This document shows positions 1 through 5,326 of a stretch of 5,326 nt of DNA, piece by piece. This DNA is from Candidatus Campbellbacteria bacterium CG22_combo_CG10-13_8_21_14_all_36_13 (lineage in GTDB: Bacteria; Patescibacteriota; Minisyncoccia; Phycocordibacterales; PCTT01): contig PCTT01000025.1 in NCBI GenBank assembly GCA_002771585.1, forward strand, positions 1 through 5,326. Reading direction: 5' to 3'. The translations under genes were made by a program, and so were the position numbers. Below the pieces are notes generated by a model. That model searched no databases. It had not been told where the DNA came from and saw only the letters and a program-made list of their open reading frames with translations. Numbering within the stretch: position 1 is the first letter of the stretch; each line of letters starts with the position of its first letter.

Positions 1-1
1 A

Positions 2-1249
2 CAAAGATTCCGCAAAAAAACATACGACTTCCTCCGTTGGGGAGAAAAATATACAAAAACAGATAATGTCTACCTCGCCAAAGGCGGTTTTTGGCTTACT
101 TTTGGACAAGTTATTTCTACTTTTTCAAGTTTTGGTCTAGCGGTTGCTTTCGCCAACCTACTTCCTCCAGCTACTTATGGTATCTATCAATTTGTCTTAG
201 CAACCGCAGGAATACTTTCAGCCACGACACTGTCCGGGCTAAATAGAGCCGCAATTCGTTCTGTTGCAAGAGGAGCTGAAGGAGTAATCTTGGAGTCCTT
301 AAAAATAAAAATACGTTGGGGTTCTTTGGGTAGCTTAACTTCTCTAATCCTCGCTGGATACTATTTTTTTCAATCAAACCTAACTCTAAGTATATCGTTC
401 CTTGTTGTTTCTTTCTTCCTACCACTTTTCTTTTCACTAGGAATTTCAAGCTCACTTTTGAAAGGTAAGAAAGAATTTGGTGCAGATGCAAAATACGGAG
501 CATTTAATCAAATAGCAGCCGTTGTGGTTATGTTGTTGGCCCTGATTTTCTCCGATAATATTTTTTTAATCTTAACTTCTTACTTCGGAATATGGACTCT
601 TCTAAGATTCCTAATATTTAAAATAACGTTAAGAAAATACCAAACTAATCAAAATTTGGATCCAGAAATTAAATCTTACGGTAAACATCTAAGCGTGATG
701 GGTTTTATAGGCACAATTGCGGATTATTTAGATAAATTATTAATATTCCATTTTTTTGGAGCAATAGAGGTTGCTTTTTATAGTTTTGCAATATCGCCAG
801 TTATACAATTGAATGGCTTATTGAAAAATGTCCACAGTTTGGCACTGCCAAAATTATCCATAAAATCGAAAACAGAAATACAAAAAACTATTACAGGAAA
901 AAGTTTATCTCTTTTACTTTTTTCTATTCCCCTTTTTATTTTTTACATTCTTTCTGCTCCATTTATATATAAAATATTTTTTCCAAATTATATTGACTCT
1001 GTATTTTTCTCTCAAATTTTTGCGCTAACAATTCCACTCGTGGCATTTGGGACTCTTTCAGCAACAGCTTTGGAAGCACAAATGGAGGTAAAACGAAAAT
1101 ACATACTCACTCTATTTTCAAAAATATCAAAAATAATTTTAATGATTGTTCTAGTAATACCGTACGGAATATTGGGAATAATATTTGGAACAATAATTAA
1201 CTATATTCTCGTGGTAGTTTTAGCATTCTTTCTTGCTATAAAAAAATAA
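2..1249 (+). CDS. Polysaccharide biosynthesis flippase (Wzx/RfbX-like), 5' end cut by window edge
   Basis: The frame is open from the window edge to a TAA, giving 415 residues with no ATG, GTG or TTG near the left end, so the true start lies just outside. It is a multi-pass membrane protein with about 11-12 hydrophobic segments (first near residues 30-50, last near 390-412) separated by short basic loops. This is the pattern of the MATE-like polysaccharide transporter superfamily, which flips lipid-linked oligosaccharides across the cytoplasmic membrane. The N-terminal stretch with LAKGGFWLTFGQ, followed by ANLLPPATYG, is typical of these flippases. The length is close to the family's usual 400-480. 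A TTG at 290 could be mistaken for a start, but using it would remove the first two membrane helices and the family signature. G+C falls from about 45% in the first 300 nt to under 30% later. The gene converges on the nonulosonic acid operon, so exporting that glycan is a reasonable inference; substrate is unknown. Confidence 0.9.
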   Translation, partial: QRFRKKTYDFLRWGEKYTKTDNVYLAKGGFWLTFGQVISTFSSFGLAVAFANLLPPATYGIYQFVLATAGILSATTLSGLNRAAIRSVARGAEGVILESLKIKIRWGSLGSLTSLILAGYYFFQSNLTLSISFLVVSFFLPLFFSLGISSSLLKGKKEFGADAKYGAFNQIAAVVVMLLALIFSDNIFLILTSYFGIWTLLRFLIFKITLRKYQTNQNLDPEIKSYGKHLSVMGFIGTIADYLDKLLIFHFFGAIEVAFYSFAISPVIQLNGLLKNVHSLALPKLSIKSKTEIQKTITGKSLSLLLFSIPLFIFYILSAPFIYKIFFPNYIDSVFFSQIFALTIPLVAFGTLSATALEAQMEVKRKYILTLFSKISKIILMIVLVIPYGILGIIFGTIINYILVVVLAFFLAIKK

Positions 1250-1274
1250 AGGGAACCCCGCAAGGTTCCCTTTT
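1248..1274. terminator. Bidirectional intrinsic terminator between convergent genes
   Basis: A perfect 10-bp stem pairs 1248-1257 (AAAGGGAACC) with 1264-1273 (GGTTCCCTTT) around a 6-nt loop (CCGCAA). On the + strand it ends in TTTT; on the - strand the stem is followed by TTTATTTTTTT (complement of about 1240-1250), a stronger T-tract. It starts inside the flippase stop codon and lies 16 nt after the neuB stop, so it can end transcription from both sides. Confidence 0.9.
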
Positions 1275-1289
1275 GTATATTCAATCTAA

Positions 1290-2162
1290 CTACAACTTTC
1301 GGCGAAGTTTCTGCCAGTTTGCTTCCTCTGCTGGGAGGATGAGATTCACACCATCACCACGAGCGCGCTCCCAGACACGAATATCACGAACCAGCTGTTC
1401 AACCCCACCACGCTCAAGACTTGCTGGCTGGTCGGATCCGTACATAGTCCGATCAAGAGTAATATGCCTCTCAACAAGTACGGCGCCCAGTACTACCGCC
1501 ATGACAGAAGTGGCAACACCCTTCTCATGACCAGAATATCCGATGGGAACATCCGGAAAGAGATCCTTGAGAGTAGTAATCACTCTCAGATTGAGATCAA
1601 CACTTTCACATGGATACTGTAGGACGCAGTGAGTAATGATGAGATTCTTCCTACCAAGCACATCCACGACATGGAGAATGTGTTCTTCCTCACAGGCTCC
1701 GGTTGAGACCACAATCGGCCGACCAGTTTGGCGCAAATAGTGAAGGAATTCGTCTTCCCCTCTCACGCGTGCAGAAGCAACCTTGTAGCAGGGCGGATTA
1801 AACCGTTCCAGAAAATCTACCGACGGCTTGTCCCAGGGAGATGCAAACCACATAATACCGAGCTCTCGGCAATAGTGATCAATCTCGATATATTCATCAA
1901 GGCCAAACTCCAGACCACGCTTCTGATCACCATTCGTCTTGCCCCACGGGCTTTCCCTTGGTACAGCGAGTTCCTCTGGAGTATAGCAGAGCTCAACCGT
2001 CCGCTTCTGAAACTTCACGGCATCACAGCCAGCTTCATGAGCCATCTGGATCAACTGCTTGGCGATATTGATATCGCCGTTGTGGTTAATCCCAATCTCA
2101 GCCACAACAAAACATGGACTGTTGTCACCGACAACCCGATCTCCCACAGCAACGTTGCTCAT
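1290..2162 (-). CDS. neuB: NeuB-family nonulosonic acid synthase (N-acetylneuraminate synthase-like), SAF-less form
   Basis: A 290-residue enzyme of the NeuB TIM-barrel family, which condenses phosphoenolpyruvate with an N-acyl hexosamine (or its 6-phosphate) to form a nonulosonic acid. Visible motifs: AEIGINHNG at 21-29, VKFQ at 49-52, KVAS at 127-130, STG at 153-155, HC at 178-179, GYSGHE at 208-213, ERHITLD at 231-237, GSDQ at 242-245 and ASLE at 247-250. His212 and His233 match the two metal-binding histidines of the family. The protein ends in NWQKLRRKL, the spot where canonical members (about 340-350 aa) continue into the SAF/antifreeze-like domain; that domain is absent and no separate ORF follows. 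The ATG is preceded by GAGAGG at 5 nt. It is last in the - strand block, 64 nt from the phosphatase gene, with G+C near 50% against 30-35% in neighbours. The exact sugar (Neu, Leg, Pse or other) cannot be told; the symbol denotes the family. Confidence 0.92.
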   Translation of the reverse strand: MSNVAVGDRVVGDNSPCFVVAEIGINHNGDINIAKQLIQMAHEAGCDAVKFQKRTVELCYTPEELAVPRESPWGKTNGDQKRGLEFGLDEYIEIDHYCRELGIMWFASPWDKPSVDFLERFNPPCYKVASARVRGEDEFLHYLRQTGRPIVVSTGACEEEHILHVVDVLGRKNLIITHCVLQYPCESVDLNLRVITTLKDLFPDVPIGYSGHEKGVATSVMAVVLGAVLVERHITLDRTMYGSDQPASLERGGVEQLVRDIRVWERARGDGVNLILPAEEANWQKLRRKL

Positions 2163-2167
2163 ATAAA

Positions 2168-2173
2168 CCTCTC
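2168..2173 (-). promoter_or_regulatory. Shine-Dalgarno of neuB
   Basis: On the - strand GAGAGG lies 5 nt before the ATG at 2162. It supports that start and is the clearest ribosome binding site in the window together with the one of the cytidylyltransferase gene; the other internal genes have none and seem to rely on coupling. Confidence 0.7.
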
Positions 2174-2209
2174 ATTGAAAGTTGAAAGAACAGTTCGAAT
2201 CTAGAAACA

Positions 2210-2238
2210 AAAATAACATTCTAAAATTATTTAGTCAA
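2210..2238 (-). promoter_or_regulatory. Candidate sigma70-type promoter for neuB
   Basis: Read on the - strand, TTGACT (2238-2233, five of six matches to TTGACA) is followed by a 17-nt spacer and TATTTT (2215-2210, four of six matches to TATAAT), with TGT directly before it as in an extended -10. The -35 element overlaps the last codons of the phosphatase gene. Expected transcript start would be near 2203, giving a leader of about 40 nt that contains the neuB Shine-Dalgarno. It was found by eye in AT-rich DNA, so chance matches are possible. Confidence 0.5.
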
Positions 2239-2853
2239 TATGTACCTGAAACGCCTTTTTACAATTTCAATTACAAGCTCTGTGTCTAATGGCCGTAAAT
2301 CATAAAAAACAAGTCTCTTCATATCACCACTCAAGTCAATGCAAGAGATTGAGGCTGGTCTAAGCCATTCGTGTTCGCTGGATTTTATGCCAAAATTTTT
2401 ATATAAAAAACCTTCAACAATAACCCTGTGTGTTACAAGGCAAAGATTTCCAGAATTTTTACTACCTAATTCATCTAAAATTTCTTCTAATCTTTTTATC
2501 GCACCATCAAATGATTCTCCACCAACAGTAACATTCTGCGGATTAGAATATGAGTAGTATTTAATTCTTTTTTGTTCACCAGTATCTTTTTGATTGGGGT
2601 CTGGAAAAAACTCTCTCAATCTATCATCTGTTTCTATTGGAAGATTTGTATAAAATTTTATAAATTCAGCGGTTTCTTTTGCCCGCAAAATAGGACTAGA
2701 AACGAGTCTTTTTATATTAAATCCTCTTATTTTCTTTGCGGTCGCTTTAGCTTGTAATTTGCCTAAATCAGAAATTCCCACATTATATTTTTCAAAATCA
2801 CTCATTCCAGGGACAACCAGAGATTCTGCGTGTCTAATCAAATATACCAACAT
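2227..2853 (-). CDS. Histidine phosphatase superfamily protein (phosphoglycerate mutase-like)
   Basis: A 208-residue soluble protein of the branch-1 histidine phosphatase fold. The catalytic core is intact: LIRHAES at 5-11 holds Arg7 and the phospho-acceptor His8, SSPILRAKETAE at 52-63 holds the second Arg (57), Glu81 in LREFFPD is the likely acid/base, GGES is at 111-114, and VTH at 140-142 holds the second His (142). The residue after that His is Arg rather than the common Gly. Length is normal for the family. The ATG lies one nucleotide after the TAA of the cytidylyltransferase gene and has no clear Shine-Dalgarno, so translation is probably coupled. Members act on many small phosphorylated metabolites, and sequence alone does not give the substrate. 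Its place between NeuA-like and NeuB-like genes suggests a sugar phosphate of the nonulosonic acid pathway, perhaps a 9-phosphate; this is inference. Confidence 0.88.
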   Translation of the reverse strand: MLVYLIRHAESLVVPGMSDFEKYNVGISDLGKLQAKATAKKIRGFNIKRLVSSPILRAKETAEFIKFYTNLPIETDDRLREFFPDPNQKDTGEQKRIKYYSYSNPQNVTVGGESFDGAIKRLEEILDELGSKNSGNLCLVTHRVIVEGFLYKNFGIKSSEHEWLRPASISCIDLSGDMKRLVFYDLRPLDTELVIEIVKRRFRYILTK

Positions 2854-2854
2854 T

Positions 2855-3565
2855 TTATATTTTAGAAATTAGAAATTCATAAAAATCCCAATCCTCTGGC
2901 GTATTTATACCCGAGTACGCTTTCTCTACTACATACGGCAACATCTTCCCTCCGCTCATTTCTTTTTTATCAAAAATGGTTTTGGCCCAAATCACATCAG
3001 CTGTGCCAATGTGTCTATAGACTTTGGGTAATTTTTGATCTGGTAAATTATTTGATTCTTCCTCTCCATGCAAATCAATAAATTTTTCCAGAAATCCATC
3101 AGCATCTATCTTATACATTTTATACGGGCTTGAAGCCGGCTCAATAACTGTTCTCACAGAATCAGTATCAGGATTTCTCATGAGTAGTTCAATTGCTCCA
3201 TCAACATCTTCTACCTCTCGCAATGGAGAAGTTGGCCTAAGATGAACGACGATATCTGGTTTATAACTCTCATTTTCACTCAACCAATTAAGAGCGTGTT
3301 CAAAAACCGGAAAATCCTTCACATAATCCCCCGCTAGCTCTTTGGGTCTCAAAAAAGGCAATTCTGCGCCGAACTTTTTAGCGATTTTAGCAATCTCATC
3401 ATCATCTGTAGATACTATGGTCCTGTTTATATATTTAGATAATTTAGCATGTTCAATAGAATAAGCTATAAGGGGTTTGCCAGCCAAGATTTTTATATTT
3501 TTTTTAGGAACCCGCTTAGATCCTCCTCGAGCTGGAATAATGGCCAAAATTTTTTTACGATTCAT
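2855..3565 (-). CDS. neuA: Acylneuraminate cytidylyltransferase family (CMP-nonulosonic acid synthetase, NeuA-like)
   Basis: A 236-residue GT-A-like nucleotidyltransferase that would couple CTP to a nonulosonic acid, giving the CMP-activated donor. Counting from the chosen ATG, IPARGGSKRVPKKNI at 10-24 is the CTP-binding signature, STDDDEIA is at 52-59 and RPTSPLR at 110-116. Length is normal for single-domain members. Near the C terminus YSGINTPEDW replaces the usual VDIDT..DW, so two aspartates thought to bind Mg2+ are Gly219 and Asn221 here. An upstream in-frame GTG at 3571 would add two residues, but the ATG at 3565 is preferred because AGGTGA sits 5 nt (from AGG) before it while the GTG has no binding site. 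It lies 23 nt after the TylF-like gene and 1 nt before the phosphatase gene. The symbol denotes the family; the sugar could be Neu, Leg, Pse or a variant. Confidence 0.9.
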   Translation of the reverse strand: MNRKKILAIIPARGGSKRVPKKNIKILAGKPLIAYSIEHAKLSKYINRTIVSTDDDEIAKIAKKFGAELPFLRPKELAGDYVKDFPVFEHALNWLSENESYKPDIVVHLRPTSPLREVEDVDGAIELLMRNPDTDSVRTVIEPASSPYKMYKIDADGFLEKFIDLHGEEESNNLPDQKLPKVYRHIGTADVIWAKTIFDKKEMSGGKMLPYVVEKAYSGINTPEDWDFYEFLISKI

Positions 3566-3567
3566 AA

Positions 3568-3573
3568 TCACCT
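3568..3573 (-). promoter_or_regulatory. Shine-Dalgarno that decides the cytidylyltransferase start
   Basis: AGGTGA on the - strand matches the 3' part of the full Shine-Dalgarno consensus (AAGGAGGTGATC) and is spaced correctly for the ATG at 3565. It overlaps the GTG at 3571, which therefore looks like part of the binding site and not a start codon. Confidence 0.6.
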
Positions 3574-3588
3574 AATCATAAATATATT

Positions 3589-4278
3589 TTATGTTTTTAC
3601 AAGATAATATTTTCCTGTTATCTTATCTCGTCTAATATTAGATTTGAGTTGTCCAAAAAATTCATCTACGGCTTTTGATGCGCCCGGAAATTTGGAATAA
3701 TCAGCTGTGGTGATATATTCATCAAAAATGATAATTCCCCCTTTTGCCACTTTGGGGTAGAGCTCTCTCAACACATCTAAATACGAATCATAGAGGTCTG
3801 CATCAATATGCAAAAGGGCTATTTGCGATCCTCTGTAAGTAGTTAGGGTATTTTTAAAAAATCCTTTTATTAGATTTACTTGATGCTTCACCAGGAGTCT
3901 GTCCATACCAGCAATTTCAAAAAAAGTAACGATGTTGCTGGAGTTAATATTTGAATATATGTCACCCTTCTTAACATTTCGCAAACTCTGGTCTTCCCTT
4001 GATGGTTCTGGAAAGCCCTCAAAGGAATCAAATCCCCAAATCTTTCTACCAGACATTTCGTCTTTAATCAGAAATGCCAGAGATAGAAGACTTTTACCCT
4101 GCCCTACACCACACTCCACGACATCACCATCCACTTTTCCAAGATAATCAAAACAACGTTTAAAGAAAAGGAGTTGGCTGATATCCTCGTAATTCATTTT
4201 TGGTAGATTAAAATCAACTGTTCTACGACGTACAACAAAACCCGCCTTTTTGAAAATTTTTTTTATAAAATTCTTCAT
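3589..4278 (-). CDS. TylF/MycF-family SAM-dependent O-methyltransferase
   Basis: A 229-residue methyltransferase resembling the macrocin O-methyltransferase (TylF) family, Mg2+-dependent enzymes that methylate sugar hydroxyls in antibiotics and are also frequent in glycan clusters. From the chosen ATG, VVECGVGQGKS at 53-63 is the SAM-binding motif I, FDSFEGFP is at 83-90, LHIDADLYDSY at 156-166 and GGIIIFDEY at 180-188 carry the acidic metal-binding residues, and PGASKAVDEFF at 198-208 is the conserved C-terminal segment. The N terminus (MKNFIKKIFKKAG) is strongly basic and could sit at the membrane surface. The ATG at 4278 follows the TGA of the upstream methyltransferase gene by one nucleotide, suggesting coupled translation. 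A TTG at 4293 would add five residues and a 14-nt overlap but lacks a binding site, so I did not use it. The acceptor is unknown; a nonulosonic acid or other sugar of the same glycan is a reasonable guess. Confidence 0.87.
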   Translation of the reverse strand: MKNFIKKIFKKAGFVVRRRTVDFNLPKMNYEDISQLLFFKRCFDYLGKVDGDVVECGVGQGKSLLSLAFLIKDEMSGRKIWGFDSFEGFPEPSREDQSLRNVKKGDIYSNINSSNIVTFFEIAGMDRLLVKHQVNLIKGFFKNTLTTYRGSQIALLHIDADLYDSYLDVLRELYPKVAKGGIIIFDEYITTADYSKFPGASKAVDEFFGQLKSNIRRDKITGKYYLVKT

Positions 4279-4279
4279 A

Positions 4280-5215
4280 TCATTTATAGCCAATAATCAA
4301 AGATATTTCCTTGTGGTAATTATTAAGCAAACCTGAATAAATCCTATTATTAGCAGAAATATTATTAGTGGGTTTAATTGGTAAAACATTTGATATCACG
4401 GCCTGTATTCTCGGTGGTATAAGACTATATATATTCTTAATAATTAGCAAAAGTTTATTCCTGCTGGCTGTTCTAGCTAAATTAAAGTGTTCAGCTTTTT
4501 TAAAACCAGCACTTTCTATGTATTTAAACCATTCTTTGCGACGGTACTCATTCTCACCGTTCATTCTACGAGTATGCTTTATATCCTCCGGTACACCCAT
4601 TTTCTTCTTAAATTCTGGAGAATATTCTGTGTCCAAAAGTTTTTCTAAATCAGCATTACTTAAAGCATTATCTCTTGCCTTATCAAAACAAAATAAAAAA
4701 CCTCCTGGCTTAATCACCCTGTATATTTCTTTAATAACAGACTGCAAATCAGAAGTGTGGTGCAAAGAAAAGAAATCAAACACAAAATCTACACTATTAT
4801 CAGGGAGCTCTAAATTTGAAAAATCCCCGACCACACAAGATACTTTTTTATCATCTTTCCCGGCCACATAAGATACGACTACTGGTGCAAGATTTCTAAC
4901 AATACCCTCTGATGCTTCTACTCCGTAAACTTTTTTCACCTTGTTCATCTTTGCCAAAAGTGCGGTGTGCGTTCCTGGACCACTCCCCACTTCAACGCCA
5001 ACACCATAAATTTCTATCCCAATAATTCTTTCTACTAATTTAAATAACCTTAAGGGACTGTTTGAATTAAAATTTTTGACCCCAAAAGAAAATGTGTATT
5101 CATTTATTATATCTGCAGGATGAATGTTTTTTGCCTCAAAAGATCTTTTGGCTTGATAATGGTTAGCCATCTCTTTCTTCAAATCATCATCGATCTTCCA
5201 ATTAACTATTTCCAT
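4280..5215 (-). CDS. Class I SAM-dependent methyltransferase (Methyltransf_11-like)
   Basis: A 311-residue Rossmann-fold methyltransferase. The core occupies about residues 70-180: VEVGSGPGT at 74-82 is motif I (SAM glycine-rich loop), VYGVEAS at 96-102 ends in the acidic residue that usually binds the ribose, GDFSNLELPDNSVDFVFD at 130-147 is motif II with the adjoining FFSLHH, and IKPGGFLF at 168-175 is motif III. About 70 residues precede the core and 130 follow it; the tail is basic and partly hydrophobic (NKLLLIIKNIYSLIPP near 253-268) and may bind the substrate or the membrane. The ATG lies 7 nt after the upstream stop and no Shine-Dalgarno is seen. The gene ends in TGA, one nt before the ATG of the TylF-like gene. 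The motif set fits methylation of a small molecule or sugar, but substrate and atom methylated cannot be told from sequence. Confidence 0.85.
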   Translation of the reverse strand: MEIVNWKIDDDLKKEMANHYQAKRSFEAKNIHPADIINEYTFSFGVKNFNSNSPLRLFKLVERIIGIEIYGVGVEVGSGPGTHTALLAKMNKVKKVYGVEASEGIVRNLAPVVVSYVAGKDDKKVSCVVGDFSNLELPDNSVDFVFDFFSLHHTSDLQSVIKEIYRVIKPGGFLFCFDKARDNALSNADLEKLLDTEYSPEFKKKMGVPEDIKHTRRMNGENEYRRKEWFKYIESAGFKKAEHFNLARTASRNKLLLIIKNIYSLIPPRIQAVISNVLPIKPTNNISANNRIYSGLLNNYHKEISLIIGYK

Positions 5216-5222
5216 TTTAGTT

Positions 5223-5326
5223 TTATTTATCCAAAACTATTTCTGCAATTCTATGCTTTGCACCTCCATCAAGTTTCCAACATTGCCTTTCTACTATTCT
5301 TTCTCTTCCATCTTTATCAACAGAAG
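5223..5326 (-). CDS. C-terminal fragment of an upstream operon gene, possibly PseG/SpsG-like UDP-sugar hydrolase
   Basis: An open frame on the - strand enters from the window edge and ends at TAA (5225-5223), giving 33 residues that include ERIVERQCWKLDG followed by GAKHRIAEIVLDK. The stop is 7 nt before the methyltransferase ATG, as expected for the next gene of the same operon. The ending LDGGAKHRIAEIVL recalls the VDGKGAERVA-type C terminus of PseG/SpsG proteins, which hydrolyse UDP-activated amino sugars just before the NeuB-type step; a sugar epimerase or glycosyltransferase tail could look similar. That the fragment is coding is fairly well supported by position and composition; its identity is a weak guess from 33 residues. 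Confidence 0.6.
   Translation of the reverse strand, partial: SVDKDGRERIVERQCWKLDGGAKHRIAEIVLDK

Noticed and set aside
171..503. 110-residue open frame on the - strand opposite the flippase
   Set aside because: Leu/Lys-rich shadow of the flippase frame with no motif and no ribosome binding site.
290..1249. Flippase starting at TTG 290
   Set aside because: The same frame is open to the left edge and encodes the conserved flippase N terminus with two membrane helices; the TTG is an internal Leu codon.
1273..1530. 85-residue open frame on the + strand after the terminator
   Set aside because: It overlaps the 3' end of neuB in antisense, its translation is rich in Arg, Ser and Thr without a domain, and it begins at the terminator's T-tract.
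1728..2204. 158-residue open frame on the + strand opposite neuB
   Set aside because: It is fully antisense to most of a well-supported neuB, has no recognisable domain and no ribosome binding site; long antisense frames are common in higher-G+C genes.
2163..2226. Terminator or attachment site between the phosphatase gene and neuB
   Set aside because: Only short palindromes (TTCGAA, TCTAGA) are present; there is no G+C-rich hairpin with a T-run and no direct repeat at the other end of neuB.
4368..4871. 167-residue open frame on the + strand opposite the methyltransferase
   Set aside because: It is antisense to clear methyltransferase motifs, and its hydrophobic, Ser/Lys-rich translation has no family resemblance.
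1..5326. CRISPR array, tRNA/rRNA gene, insertion sequence or long repeat
   Set aside because: No regularly spaced repeats, no tRNA-like cloverleaf or rRNA sequence, no transposase and no terminal inverted repeats were seen on either strand; nearly all bases lie in the genes listed.

Overview
The window is a piece of a surface-glycan locus from a bacterium with an AT-rich genome. It is built around a nonulosonic (sialic-acid-like) sugar pathway. The tight gene packing, small proteins and the N-terminal sequence of the flippase resemble Patescibacteria (CPR, Parcubacteria-like) contigs, but that placement is an inference from family resemblance and no marker gene is present. TGA is used as a stop (end of the methyltransferase at 4280-5215), so there is no sign of the TGA=Gly code of Gracilibacteria/SR1.

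Layout. Left (+ strand, 2-1249): all but the first residues of a multi-pass polysaccharide/lipid-linked oligosaccharide flippase. At 1248-1274 a strong hairpin with T-runs on both sides separates it from a convergent block. Right (- strand, read from 5326 down to 1290): the last 33 codons of an unidentified gene (possibly a PseG/SpsG-type UDP-sugar hydrolase), a class I SAM methyltransferase, a TylF/MycF-type methyltransferase, an acylneuraminate cytidylyltransferase (NeuA-like), a histidine phosphatase and a NeuB-family synthase. The first five genes are separated by 1-23 nt and look like one transcription unit. NeuB is set off by a 64-nt gap that holds a good promoter-like sequence.

How they work together (inference): the NeuB-type enzyme condenses a 6-carbon N-acyl sugar (or its 6-phosphate) with phosphoenolpyruvate to make a 9-carbon nonulosonic acid. 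The histidine phosphatase could remove a phosphate, if the product is a 9-phosphate. The NeuA-type enzyme activates the acid as its CMP derivative. The two methyltransferases could decorate this sugar or another sugar in the glycan, and the flippase moves the finished lipid-linked glycan across the membrane. No glycosyltransferase or early sugar-nucleotide enzyme is visible, so these must lie outside the window.

The most notable signals are compositional and structural. neuB is roughly 50% G+C by hand count on sampled lines, while its operon neighbours are near 30-35%; it has its own likely promoter and Shine-Dalgarno, and it lacks the usual C-terminal SAF domain. The flippase drops from about 45% G+C at its 5' end to well under 30% downstream. 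The NeuA-like enzyme has Gly and Asn where the family normally has two metal-binding aspartates. All stretches between genes are short; none exceeds 300 bases.
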